A stretch of 64,000 bases of DNA, from contig CM042088.1 of NCBI GenBank assembly GCA_023512835.1, positions 39,040,164-39,104,163 of the forward strand, given 5' to 3'. Positions within the stretch are counted from its first letter, which is position 1. Every line of letters begins with the position of its first letter. The stretch comes from Taxillus chinensis. Its lineage: Eukaryota; Streptophyta; Magnoliopsida; Santalales; Loranthaceae. A program made the translations under genes and the position numbers. Shown here one piece after another: positions 52,250 through 63,625 of this stretch. The notes beneath the pieces are model-generated. The model did no database searches and was not told the origin of the DNA. It saw only the letters and a program-made list of their open reading frames with translations.

Positions 52250-53844
52250 CCTTCAAACAAGCAGCAATGGAACAAACGAGGATTATTAGTTATAACCGAT
52301 TAGTGTTCCATTCAAATATGGGTGGCTGTTAATGACAATGGGCCAATGGCTACAGCCTACGAAGTCAACTTCATTTCTCACGTTAGTCAGGTGGGAAACA
52401 GTCATGCAACGTGTTTGCAATAAAAAGACCACTGCAGCTCGTAAAATTAAACACGTTTTCATGCGCCTTAAATTAAGATATAACTTATTCTCCGCTTTTC
52501 TAGAAAAGAATCGGGTTTAGTGGATGAGGAACGTCCGTTGACATGTAGCGGAGACTTCTTAATTAATCACGCTTCCACCATGTTGAATTGTATTGTATGG
52601 ACTGTGGCATTCCACCTTGGACGAGGGCGGCTTGAGCTTGAAGGCCGGATTCAAGCATTTGAATCTTACTTGTGGTACGAACTTCCGACCACGCGTGAGT
52701 AACTTCCAGTTGTCAAGGGCCCTACCGATTTCGCGTTGATCCATGTAAACATACAACAAAGAAAACGGAGGAGTTTTCAAAAACAAGCACCTCTGGCTCT
52801 GGTGGCCGTGGGTAGACCTTGGCGTGTTTGGTTGAGGGACATGGCCAATCTCTCCTCATTGGAGCATTTACGCAAACAGCTGAGGTGCACAACTGTTCAC
52901 CCATCTTCACCATTTCTGGGGTTTGATGGTATAGTTTATGCAGTAGCAATCAAAAGCCCAGATTTCATACCCTCTTGTAGAATCGAAACAACTGCAGTTG
53001 GGCAATCAAGGGTTTAGGAAATTTTTTGCACGGAGCCGTTCATTACCATTCGCGATTTCAATATTGCGAGATCTGTGATCGCGAAACAACCGCAGACCAG
53101 CCGAGAACACCACACCACGGTGGTCGGTGAAATTTTGCAGGATAGATGCAACTAGTGATCTTGGATCACCAGAATCCGAACCCGGAGGTTTGGATAGTTG
53201 TAGGGAGCAAATTTATTAAAATTTTAAACACAAACAAAAAATTGGTGATCGGTTGGATTTCAATATCAAATGATTTGGTGACATGATTTTTTTTTTTAAC
53301 AGATTAATCTTCATTTATTTTCGTTCCACGCGTGCAAAATGCCATATAAAACAACTTTATTTAAAGTTGTTTTCCTTAAAACAAATTAAAGTAAAGTCTG
53401 TCACATGCTTCTTTTGGGTCGAATGAAAATTTTATTCCAGGAAATTAAAGTAAATTTTATTCTAATTTTTAAAGTGAGATAGTTTCTCTGCATTTAAAGT
53501 GACCATGTGTCAAATTTTCACATGCATGTCTCATGGCCAATAACAAGTTAACGGCAATTCCTGTCTCATGTGTCAAATTTTCACATGCAACGTCTTCCTA
53601 CTTTTATTAAAATTTTGCTATACTTTTTTTTGTTGCTATTGCTGGCTCACGCCTATAGAGAGAGAACAATGGAAGAAAGGTCGTCTCTCTCCTAAACCAA
53701 TGCCTTTCTTTTTCCTTAATATCTCACCTCTTTCGCGATAGATAACCCGTACATGGGCGTTGTTGTATTTGAGACCAGCTATCTATCTCCGACGATTTTA
53801 TTTGAGGGTTTTTGACAAATCAAGCTCGGGCGGTGTGGAGGCTT
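52250..53844. other. Upstream region of the receptor kinase gene
   Basis: A TA-rich stretch near 52,215-52,230 could serve as the minus-strand promoter. Small open frames at 52,500-53,017 have no recognisable motif. Nothing else supported. Confidence 0.4.
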
Positions 53845-53847
53845 TAA

Positions 53848-54698
53848 GAGCATTCGTACTGGGATCGGTAAATGTTAAAAAATAACTTATTATTAGCTAA
53901 AGCCAGAAAAGAAAGCCATGTAGTTGTTACAGTAATTTTGATATTTTGTTAAATGACTCATAGTCGGTCCATTTCATAAGCTAAATATTATTTATAATTA
54001 AAATAATATTCAACTCTCTTGATGTATGTGCCTTCGTATCTCCTCTCTCGTTACCAAAGCCAGCTCTCGTCCTCCTACTCCAAACCCCCTTCCACCACCA
54101 TGGCTGCTGACACCGCCTGCAATAACAACAACGAGCGCCCTTCTTTCCACTAGATCTAGCTCGTAAAAACACAATCAGCTGTGAGGGGGGTGGCTTGCGG
54201 GAGAGGAGAGGCCGAGGCGTTGCAATGGGAGAGAGGGTAGCTCACGGGAGAGGAGGGAAAAGGGGGCGACAAGGGGGAGAGAGAGTTGTGAAGGGGGGAG
54301 GAGGGGCAGCTCACGGGAGAGGAAATGCCGCAGCGTTGCAGTAGGAAAGAGGGTAGCTCGCGGGAGAAGAGGGGAGAGGGGGCGGCAGGGGAGAGAGAGC
54401 TACAGTGGGGGAGAGGGCCGGCTCGCGGGAGAGGGAGGGCTGCAGCGTTGCAGGGGGAGAGAGGGCGGCTCGCAAGAGAGGAGGGAGCAGCGGGAGAGAA
54501 AAAAGTGTAAGAGAGAGGGGGGGTTGCAGTAGTACGAGAGGGAGAATTGTTGACCAAATAAAAATTTTATAATTTTAATAAGTATTTTAATGTAGATACT
54601 GAAATTTTATTGAGGCTAGTATTTCATGAGTTAAAATTAGCCTAGTAAAATTTTGATTAAATTATAGCTAAACTATATTGATGTCACTGTGAATGTTC
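53848..54698. mobile_element. PIF/Harbinger-like non-autonomous element
   Basis: 851 bp. The left end GAGCATTCGTACTGGGATC pairs with the reverse-complemented right end GAACATTCACAGTGACATC (about 70% identical over 19 bp). TAA lies on both sides (53,845-53,847 and 54,699-54,701), the 3-bp target size of PIF/Harbinger elements. The middle is filled by a GC-rich repeat block. No transposase. Confidence 0.6.
54180..54545. repeat. Purine-rich GC minisatellite
   Basis: A degenerate tandem array of units such as GCTCGCGGGAGAGG, GCAGCGTTGCAGGGGG and GGGAGAGAGGG. The plus strand is almost entirely purine apart from short GCTC/GTTGC pieces. A 133-codon minus-strand frame rich in Pro, Ser and Leu is a by-product of this bias, not a gene. 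Confidence 0.8.
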
Positions 54699-54701
54699 TA
54701 A

Positions 54702-55086
54702 CACTGCCTGGTGGAGGCTTTTGTGGCTATCATGGACTTGATCTGGATTGTGGTTGGATTTGATTTGGGTTGTGCTATTGTGGTTGTCCTCTGGGTGTGT
54801 TTGGTGAGGGTAATTATTAGGATTATTTAAGTTTTATCTATTGAGGAAATTTTGATTAACTTTTTTTTTTGTTTTCTTTTTTTATATGGTGAATTGGTTG
54901 TTCAAAATGATGTTTAATAATTGTAGATTTTCCTATTTCCTTGATGGATACTAAGTTCCATGGATGGCTGGTAGATTTATTTTTTTTGAAATTTTGGAGG
55001 TCCTTGTATGATGCTAAATTGATTTGTAGTAAGCTGGTAAGTTTTGTCTCGTGGAGAATACATTGACAACAAAAATAACTTAGTAT

Positions 55087-55173
<87 letters not shown>

Positions 55174-55210
55174 CTAGGTTGTATTGTGTATCATAACCAC
55201 TGTTATTGGT
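54702..55210. other. Intergenic DNA with (AG)n microsatellite
   Basis: Low-complexity DNA. It contains an (AG)n microsatellite of 83 bp at 55,088-55,170. No gene. Confidence 0.6.
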
Positions 55211-55998
55211 GTAACGCTCCCAAATCTGGACTTTCAGACCGGGTGCGTTAGACAAATAAGATATTACAATTATATTAATAGTAATCTATTGCTCAACATA
55301 AATTTGATGGTTTATTTATTATATCAAGACTCATCACAAGATCTCTAAGGTTTAGCGTTTAGAGACTAGGTGTTGATAACCCATTATAGTTTACATGACA
55401 TATAAATACTACATGCATAATCTTCTTATGATTTTATTCCAAGCATTCTGGATACCATTATCCTAGCATCCTTGCTTTCTCCTAGTTCCCTGGGGTTGAA
55501 AGAAAACATGAAGGAAATGAGCTCAAATAGCCTAGTAAGGTTAAAAGTAACGAATAATATATGGAGAATAATCAACTCATGAAAGAATAAGAATATCTAC
55601 TCATCTAGGTTCACCACCTAGATGTCATGCATAACCTGTTATCAACTGGATTGACACTCTCCAGTGATGCTCTTTACTCAATGCATTGGAAGTCTTTCTG
55701 GAACCACCCATAAACATATTGCCAAACATAAAACATATCTTCACAAATTTTCAAACAATCATATCAATGGTAAATTTCAACGTAAAGGAAGGTCTTGCAA
55801 TAATAGCCCCGATAAGTAAAAGGGGTATTCACCATTCAGTAAATTAGATTACCAAGTTTCCAAGAAGTGCCAAAGAAAGTTAATTCTTCTTAAAATAATA
55901 TTATGAGGAGAAATCTTGAGATAGAAATATAGAGAAGAAATAGGAAATGAATTTCCACGTCGGAGATCGTGGTAAAGAAAGGGAGAGGGGATCCTTAC
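55211..55998 (-). mobile_element. Fragment of another gypsy-type LTR
   Basis: Begins TGTAACGCTCCCAAATCTGG, similar in design to the TGTCACGCCCCCGAATTCC edge of the Tekay-like LTR, and later has GAGCTCAAATAGCCTAGTAAGG, comparable to that LTR's GACAAGCTCAGTAGGTGACC. It stops where the Tat element begins at 55,999, so it seems to be an older LTR interrupted by that insertion. The other half is outside the window. Confidence 0.45.
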
Positions 55999-58900
55999 TG
56001 TCATCACCCGTTTTTGACCGGGCTCGTACTGGCTTTTGTGAAAGGACTCCATGCTAGTTCATTCCATTGATCCTAGAGTCATCCCTGCACAAGGCTCGCA
56101 CAAACCATTAAAGAAAAGAAAAACACAGAGTCACCACCAAACAAATTAAAGGTGTGATTGGGCACCTAGAAAAAGAAAGGTCTACGGTTCCAGAGAATTA
56201 GGTTCGGGAGTCGGTTACGTGTGGGGAAGGAAGAAAAATTCTTGCACCCCCACAACGCCCACAATTGGTACCTAGTCTTGATCTATGGGTGTTTGCTTGC
56301 TCTATTATTTATTCTAAAAAAAGAGTTTTTGTATTTTTAATTTTAAGAAAAAGAAAGATTTTAGGATCTAGGCCTTAAAACAACAAAGAAAAAGATTTTA
56401 ATAAAGTAAATAAAAAGGGACATTCTAATTTTAGAAAAAGAATGTGGGATCTAGGCCCGTGTGACAATGTTGCATTTTTATAAGAAAACAAAAGTAATTT
56501 TCCTTTTTTAGAAAAGAAAACAAAAGCAATTTGAATTCAAATAAGAAAATACCGCCACAATTGATATTGGCCCAAGCAGACTAGGATGTGAGCATCTAGG
56601 GCTCAACCCTCATGACCGCCTAGGCCTTGTTTAAATTTTTCTAGAAGAGATTTGAGTTTTGTTTTTTTTACATTTTATTATTTTTTTTGAAAATAATAAA
56701 GGAAGAAAAAAAAAAGAGATGCAAGATGTTTGTTTTTTATATTTTCGTTTTTCTACTTTAGAGAGATGAGGAAAAAAAGGAAAAAAAAGAGCAGCTTTTT
56801 GGGTTTTATGTTTGAAAACAAATCAGAAAATTAAAATAAAATAAAATAAAATAAATAAAAGTAGAGAACCTGGAGGAAAGAAAATGATGCGGTGGGAGCC
56901 CCTTTTTCCTTCGAGTAATGCCTTCAAAGAGTTTCCTGAAAGCACAAAGGTTAGAAAAAGAATTTTTCCAGTGTCAGCTCCTCCCCGTGAAGACGAACAG
57001 TGATTCTGGGTGCTTTTTCCCTTAGAAAATGAGTATATCTCTCTTTGTGATTCCCAGGATACTCTCTCTCTCCCTCTGGTTTTTTATCTCTCGGAAATTT
57101 AGTCAGAAAGCTCTCTCTCAGAATAACCTCCTCTGATACTTGATAATTGATGCCCCTCCTTACCTCTTGGGGCAGTCTATTTATAGGAATCCCAAGGGGA
57201 GACAACCCGTGCCTCGGCATTTATTGGATGCCTTACGGTCCCCATGAGTCAACTACAACGTTCCAATGAATTAATGACTTCGGAAATGGGATTCTCGGTT
57301 CCCAGCGATTTACAATAATTCACAGTTCCCGTGCTTTGAAAAAGGAGTCCCATTGCCTGAAAATAAATAAATCGTTTGAGATTATTTAATCCTCTGTTGT
57401 ACCTGGACGCTTTGGTGGGTAAGGGCGAAATGCATTTCCGGATGTATTGGAGCCGTTGGGAATTAATGGTTATGCAATCCCCAGGGTCAACTGTGATGTC
57501 CCGAGGAAAATGACATTTAATTACGAGGTCTTCCATCCCTATGCTCAAAAATGGAGTTCCGAGACATTTGAATGTAATATTTGGAGACTCCTCAATTCCC
57601 ACGCTTAAAAAGAGGGTTCCGAGACACCTGTGGCATTTAATGCACTTAAAAAGAATTTTCGGAGTCCCGATGCTTTGGGGTCACTCCCGGCACGTAGAGG
57701 AGCTATTTTGGAGTTTTTTCAAAATTATTGACCGGGTTTGACCTCCGGATCTAGGCTTATTCCGGATCAGTGGCCTTATTCCGCATCAATAGGTCCTCAT
57801 TCCGTATTAACAAGTCCTTATTCCGCACTAATGAGCTTATTCCGCATCAATAGGTTTAGCTCGGATTTGACCAAGTTTGACCTCCGGATCTGCGCTTATT
57901 CCGGATCAGTAAGTCCTTATTCCGCATCAGTTGACCAAGTTTGACCACCGGATCTGGGCTTAGTCCGGATCGATGTAAGTCCTTACTCCGCATCGATTGA
58001 CCAAGTTTGACCTCCGGATCTGCGCTTATTCTGGATCAGTGGCCTTAGTCCGCATCGGAAGTCCTTATTCCGCATCGTTGACCAAGTTTGACCACCGGAT
58101 TTGGGCTTAGTCCGTATCGGTAAGTCCTTACTCCGCATCGATTGACCAAGTTTGACCACCGGATTTGGGCTTAGTCCGGATCTGTAAGTCCTTACTCCGC
58201 ATCAGTTGACCAAGTTTGACCATCGGATCTGGGCTTAGTCCGGATTTGTAAGTCCTTACTCCGCATCAGTTGACCAAGTTTGACCACCGGATCTGGGCTT
58301 AGTCCTTACTCCGCATCAGTTGACCAAGTTTGACCACCGGATCTGGGCTTAGTCCGGATCTGTAAGTCCTTACTCCGCATCAGTTGACCAAGTTTGACCA
58401 CCGGATCTGGGCTTAGTCCGGATCAGTAAGTCCTTACTCCGCATCAGTTGACCAAGTTTGACCACCGGATCTGGGCTTAGTCCGGATTTGACCAAGTTTG
58501 ACCGCCGGATTTGGGCTTAGTCCGGATTTGACCAAGTTTGACCACCTGGATTTGGGTTTCCCCAAAAATTTCCGTGTGTGGGCTCGGTCGCCAGGTGGCG
58601 CCTCTACTTGGGCTTCCTTAGGCCTCTCTTGTTATCACTTGCTGTGTTAGGAGAATGCCTTTGTATATATACTGGGCGAAGGAGAAGCAAAATTGGCAAT
58701 GTGGGACAAACATGCATATGAAGAACCAAAATTCGTGGAAAATTGGCAGATTTCTGGGGCAACTTCAAAAATTCATAACTTTCTCCACAGAGCTCGGATT
58801 AAGGCCAAATTGGTCTTGTTTTGCTCGAAATTCGGTTATCTATCTTCTGAAAGTGGAATCACTCCAAAAGGATCATCCATTTAGGAGAAAAGTGGGAAAT

Positions 58901-59445
58901 ACCGCACAGAGGTACATGATAAAGTGAGCATTCTGCCCGTCCGATTCAAAAATTCATAGTTAATTGCATAGAACTCGGATTACCTTCAAACCAGCTGGAG
59001 ATGATAGATAAAGATGTTATCTAACTAATGCAATTGACTTTGTTCAGATCCAATGAGTATTGAGAAAGTTATTGGCAAAATAGTGCGCTGCGCACTAGCT
59101 GTCTCCCCCAAATTTGCACAAGGTTTGGTTGCCAACTTTGAAAAATCATAACTAATTGAATACAACCTGGAATATTCTCAAACCAATTGGAAATGATAGA
59201 TAAAGGTGTTATCTAATCAATTCAATTGACTTTGTTGGATTACGACAAGTATCGGGGAAGTTATTAATAAAATAGCGGGCTGCCCACCGGTTGTCCAATT
59301 CAACTTGGTATTTTTATCATAATCCTTTCATTTCTCCTCGGAATCAAGTGTGGTCAAGTGCGTTATTCTCCGAATGTTATCCTCTATCACTTAGTGGTCC
59401 TTCGCCAAGTACGGTTGCGATCTAACCTGGTCAAAATGGGGTACA
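55999..59445 (-). repeat. 3' LTR of the Tat-type element (about 3.4 kb)
   Basis: On the element's strand it begins TGTACCCCATTTTGACCAGG right after the PPT and ends GGGTGATGACA. It includes the region with GGTTCGGGAGTCGGTTACGT and GCACCCCCACAACGCCC, typical of Tat LTRs, and a 64-bp minisatellite. The left flank CTTAC (55,994-55,998) would be the TSD; the partner LTR is outside the window, so the boundary rests on TG/CA ends and the PPT. Confidence 0.75.
57728..58550. repeat. 64-bp minisatellite with paired W-box cores, in the Tat LTR
   Basis: Thirteen units, each starting with two TTGACC hexamers (TTGACCAAGTTTGACC in all but the first), then CCGGATCTGGGCTTAGTCC and GTAAGTCCTTACTCCGCATC. Most spacings are 60-65 bp; a few are shortened (near 58,319, 58,487 and 58,526) and the first ones are longer. 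This gives 26 TTGACC hexamers in about 0.8 kb. TTGACC matches the W-box core bound by WRKY factors; actual binding is not shown. Confidence 0.93.
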
Positions 59446-59461
59446 ACGGCTGCCCCTCTTT
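59446..59461 (-). other. Polypurine tract of the Tat-type element
   Basis: On the minus strand AAAGAGGGGCAGCCG precedes the LTR start TGTACCCC by one base, matching the GGGGCAGC-type PPT common in Tat elements. Confidence 0.75.
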
Positions 59462-59539
59462 GTGCATTGTTTGTATACAAATGATGTACAAAGATAACCA
59501 AATACCCATTTTGAATGGTTAGATCTCCTTGGAGTTTGG

Positions 59540-60290
59540 CATTTCTATGAGATTGAGGCGGCATTTTTGGTTATGAGGGTGGCTTCTTGGGCCGAATAGC
59601 TTCTTGGGCTATGATATGACATCTTAGGTTGATTTGCTTCTTGGGCTATAAGGGTGGCTTCTTGGGCCGAATAGCTTTTTGGGCTATGACACGACATCTT
59701 GGGTCGAAAATGAGTGACATCTTGGGTCGATTAGCTTCTTGGGCTATGAGGGTTGCTTCTTGGGCCGAATAATAGCGTCTCGGGCTATAAAGGTGGCTTC
59801 TTGGGCCAAATAGCTTCTTGGGCTATGAGAGTGGCTTCTTGGGCCATATAGCTTCTTGGGCTATGATACGACATCTTGGGTCGAAAATGAGTGACATCTT
59901 GGGTCGATTAGCTTTTTGGGCTATGAGGGTTGCTTTTGGGCCGAATAATGCGTCTCGGGTTATAAAGGTGGCTTCTTGGGCCAAATAGCTTCTTGGGCAT
60001 GAGTGGCTTCTTGGGCCATATAGCTTCTTGGGCTATGATACGACATCTTGGGTTGAAAATGAGTGACATCTTGGGTCGATTTTGAGTGACATCTTGGGTC
60101 GATTAGCTTCTTGGGCTATGAGGGTTGCTTCTTGGGCCGAATAATAGCGTCTTGGGCTATAAAGGTGGCTTCTTGGGCCAAATAGCTTCTTGGGCTATGA
60201 GAGTGGCTTCTTGGGCCGAATAGCTTCTTGGGCTATGACACGACATCTTGGGTCGAATGATAGTGAGGTAGCATCTTGGGCTATGGATAG
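59540..60290. repeat. CTTCTTGGGC-type tandem repeat with higher-order structure
   Basis: A short unit of about 19 bp (GGCTTCTTGGGCCGAATA / AGCTTCTTGGGCTATGA / GACATCTTGGGTCGA variants) is arranged in larger blocks. ACGACATCTTGGGT recurs near 59,691, 59,869, 60,040 and 60,240, a period of roughly 170-200 bp. It lies between integrase and PPT, the usual place for tandem repeats in Tat elements. Confidence 0.85.
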
Positions 60291-61477
60291 GTGACTCTAT
60301 CATGGCTCCCTCTACGAGTTCACTCTAAGAGATCGCTCTACGAGATTACCACTCAAGAGTTATGCTTGGGCTTACCATCTAGATTTGCCGAGTTTAGTTC
60401 CTTGATTTTGAAAGGGAATTCTGTTTGTTGAGGGTGAGTCCTCATCTGTCTTTGAAGCTTAACTGTTGGTAGATCATGAGATGAATCCTCATGCCATTCT
60501 GATATACGGATAATCCTGTGAGTAAGAAGAACAAACATGCTAGGATGTATGCTAATGATGCATGAAGATGCGTGAATGTATGTGACTTTATGATTAAGTT
60601 TGTGAATCCTTCTCCTCTGTCGGGAAAGAGGCCAGTGGATGACTTGTGCCTTTTGTTCTCTCTTTGCTCCAAGAGACCGGGGCGCCATCTTTTCTGCATG
60701 TTGATATCCCCATGCATGGAATGTTCAAGAAAACTCTGCTTGGGATTTTTTTTTTTTAAAAAAAGGAATTTTGAAAAAGAATTTTGAGAAAAGTACATCA
60801 TCATACACATCATGACTCATGCATTATCATAAGAGTTTAACAAGTCTTCCTTTTATAAAACAGAATGATAATTTTTTAAGATATTGGTTTACAAAGTTGA
60901 TCAAAGTGTGCTCAAAACATGACCAATCCTTCATTCATAGGCCAGCTTTGATGTGGAGTAACTGATCAATCCCTCTGAGGTGCTTGAGATTCTATCAGGC
61001 TGCTTTAGGTGACTTTGGCTCCTGGTCCTTTTGTTTGGCTTTGTATTTTACCCTTAGTGCCCTTTCGGGTTTTCACTAAGTCCGCCTTTAATCCTTCTCT
61101 CTTTTCACAGAGCTTTGTATTTTACCCTTAGCGCCCTTTCGGGTTTTCACCAAGTCCGCTCTTCGCTGCGACTTCCTTGTCTTTGTACCAAAATGAATTT
61201 TTTTGTTGTCATTTATATGAAGGAGATGATGAGCGTGAGATTTGGACTCAATAGTGGATGACTGTTTGGAGTTCTTTTGAAAGATGAGAAGGCTCTGTTT
61301 TTTTTTTTGGCCCTTTGGTGCCCCTTTTTTTGTCTCTTTCTCAGGGAAAAGCTCCCTTACTGGAAAATAAGGATATATGAAAGGTTTAAGAACACGGAGA
61401 ATTCTTTCAATAAATGACAATTTTAAATCCACTTTGGTACAAGAATGGAAACTAAACATAAAATTTCTTTACAACCA
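60291..61477 (-). other. 3' untranslated zone of the Tat-type element
   Basis: No conserved domain seen in short frames. It contains a direct duplication of about 50 bp, TTTGTATTTTACCCTTAG followed by GCCCTTTCGGGTTTTCAC, at about 61,039-61,087 and 61,115-61,161. Confidence 0.6.
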
Positions 61478-62560
61478 TCATTTTACCGGGTTCGGGAGTT
61501 CGTCTCCATCCATTTTGGTGAGGACGAGTGCACCACCCGAGAATGCTCTTTTTACAACATACGGCCCCTCATAATTTGGAGTCCATTTGCCTCTGTGATC
61601 ATGCTGTATTGGTAGTATCTTTTTCAGGACCAGGTCTCCTTCTTGAAATGCTCTTGGTCGCACCTTTTTGTTGAAGCTAGCCATCATTCTCTTTTGATAA
61701 AGCTGACCTCGGCAAACTGCTGTGAATCGTTTCCCGTCAATTAGGTTTAACTGTTCGAAACGGTTCTTAACCCATTCGGCTTCATCTAGCTTGGTATCCA
61801 TGAGCACCCTCAGAGATGGGATTTCTACTTCCACCGGTAAAACAGCCTCCATGCCATAAACTAAGGAAAATGGCGTTGCCCCAGTTGAAGTCCGGACTGT
61901 GGTTCTATAGGCATGTAGTGCATATGGGAGTTTCTCGCTCCAATCTTTGTACGTCTCAGTCATTTTTCGGATAATGTTCTTGATATTCTTGTTTGCCGCT
62001 TCTACCGCTCCGTTCATTTGAGGACGGTAAGGTGTAGAGTTGCGATGTCGGATTTTGAACTGTTCACACAAATTGTCCATCATCCGGCTATTCAGATTGG
62101 CAGCATTATCTGTTATAATGTGCTCTGGGAGCCCATAGCGGCACACGATGTTGTTGCGGACAAACGTAGTGATTACTGACTGAGTGACTTGGACGTAGGA
62201 GGCTGCCTCGACCCACTTAGTGAAATAGTCGATGGCTACAAGAATGAATCTATGTCCATTGGAGGCTTTTGGAAATATGGGCCCAATGACGTCCATGCCC
62301 CACAATGCAAATGGCCACGGAGATGTAAGCACGTGTAACTTAGATGGGGGTGCTTGAATGCGATCCCCATAAACCTGGCATTTAAGACATTTACGCACAT
62401 GCTCGATGCGAGTCCTTTTCCATAGTAACCCAATAGTAGCCCATCCTCATGATCTGCCTAGTTAGTGTATGCCCATTTGCATGAGATCCGCAGTCGCCGT
62501 TGTGAACCTCATTGGTGACCCGAGCTGCTTCATCTTTGTCTAAGCATCGCAATAAAACTT
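61478..62560 (-). pseudogene. Integrase of the Tat-type element
   Basis: Minus strand. The zinc-binding start (HNGDCGSHANGHTLTR, then YYWVTMEKD; 62,400-62,510) is separated by a frameshift at about 62,395 from CLKCQVYGDRI. The 306-codon frame below then carries the DDE core: WGMDVIGPI, ITDNAANLNS and PYRPQMNGAVEAANK, followed by YALHAYRTTVRTSTGATPF and the C-terminal GDLVLKK...KWTPNYEGPYVVK. The catalytic D, D and E are all present. Confidence 0.93.
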
Positions 62561-63185
62561 GGTTATGGTTGCGTCTGTATAGGATTGAACCGTCGAGGAA
62601 ATAATTGATGCTTGCTCGTCGGATGTTTCTTTTTTCTGATTCTGAGGCCCCTACCGGATATGAGTGTTGGGACAGGTACTGTTTGATATCTTGATACCAA
62701 GGCTTGTTGTCGGTGTCAACATTGGTTACCATGTTGTAAATGGGTTCCTTGTTCACATTGATGTCAAAGCATGGTATTTCGAAGCACGTGTCCAATCGAA
62801 GGAGGGAGGCTAGAGTTGCTAAAGCATCGGGAATTCGATTATGCTCTCTTGACATGTGTTCAAATGTGATTTCATCAAATAGGTTAGCCATTTCACAAAT
62901 CATTTGTCGGTAAGGAATCAACTTGTGATTTCGAGTTTCCCATTCCTTTCTAACTTGATAAATGACTAGTCTTTGAATCACCGAATACTTGTAACTTTCG
63001 ATTCCTTTACTCAATGCCTCTTGGAGGCCCATTACACAAGCTTCATATTCTGCTATATTGTTTGTGCAAGGGAATGTCAACTTGGCGGCCATCGGAAAAT
63101 GTACTCCGGATGGGGAAATTAGGACTGCCCCGATGCCATGACCTGATAAGCTTGATGCTCCATCAAACCATAGGGTCCATGTGTC
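62561..63185 (-). pseudogene. Archaeal-type RNase H (aRNH) and linker of the Tat element
   Basis: The minus strand reads WTLWFDGASSLSGHGIGAVL, VHFPMAAKL and TNNIAEYEACVMGLQEAL, the second RNase H typical of Tat/Ogre pol. A linker (MICEMANLFDEITFEHMSRE and DALATLASLL) then leads to the integrase zinc domain. A frameshift near 63,185 separates it from the upstream RNase H. Confidence 0.88.
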
Positions 63186-63625
63186 GACTCTTCATTTTCT
63201 TGGATGGTGTTGATGAATTCATCTGGGAAATCAGAGATTGCCGGCTCATAATCTTCCAAAGCTCGATCCGCTAGATAATCAGCTATGGCACTTCCTTTGA
63301 TGGCCTTTTGAGGCACATAGACAATGTCATATTCTGCTAAGAGTAGCTGCCACTTAGCAATTCTTCCCGTCATGGATGGCTTTTCCAATAGGTATTTGAG
63401 CGGGTCATGTCTAGAGATGAGCCATGTGGTATGGTAGAGTGTATACTGCCTTAACCTTCGTGCCGTCCAAGCGAGGGCACAACAAGTCTTTTCCAGAGGA
63501 GTGTACTTTTCCTCACAAGGTGTAAACTTCTTGCTCAGATAGTAAATGATTTGCTCTTTCTTCCCTGAGGCATCATGTTGTCCTAGTACACAACCCATCG
63601 AGGTTTCTCGGACTATTAAGTACAA
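63186..63625 (-). pseudogene. RNase H (gypsy type) of the Tat element
   Basis: Minus-strand frame with YLIVRETSMGCVLGQHD, YYLSKKFTPCEEKYTPLEKT and ISRHDPLKYLLEKPSMTGRI, then LLAEYDIVYVPQKAIKGSAI-ADYLA. This is the usual domain between RT and aRNH. Confidence 0.92.

Noticed and set aside
52332..53017. Several 60-90-codon frames upstream of the receptor kinase
   Set aside because: No homology-like motifs and overlapping on both strands; probably random.
54156..54557. 133-codon Pro/Ser-rich minus-strand frame
   Set aside because: It lies inside a purine-skewed tandem repeat; composition explains the open frame and no family is visible.
60353..60813. Two overlapping minus-strand frames of 111-123 codons in the Tat 3' zone
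   Set aside because: Overlap in different frames, no conserved domain; untranslated zone of the element is the simpler reading.
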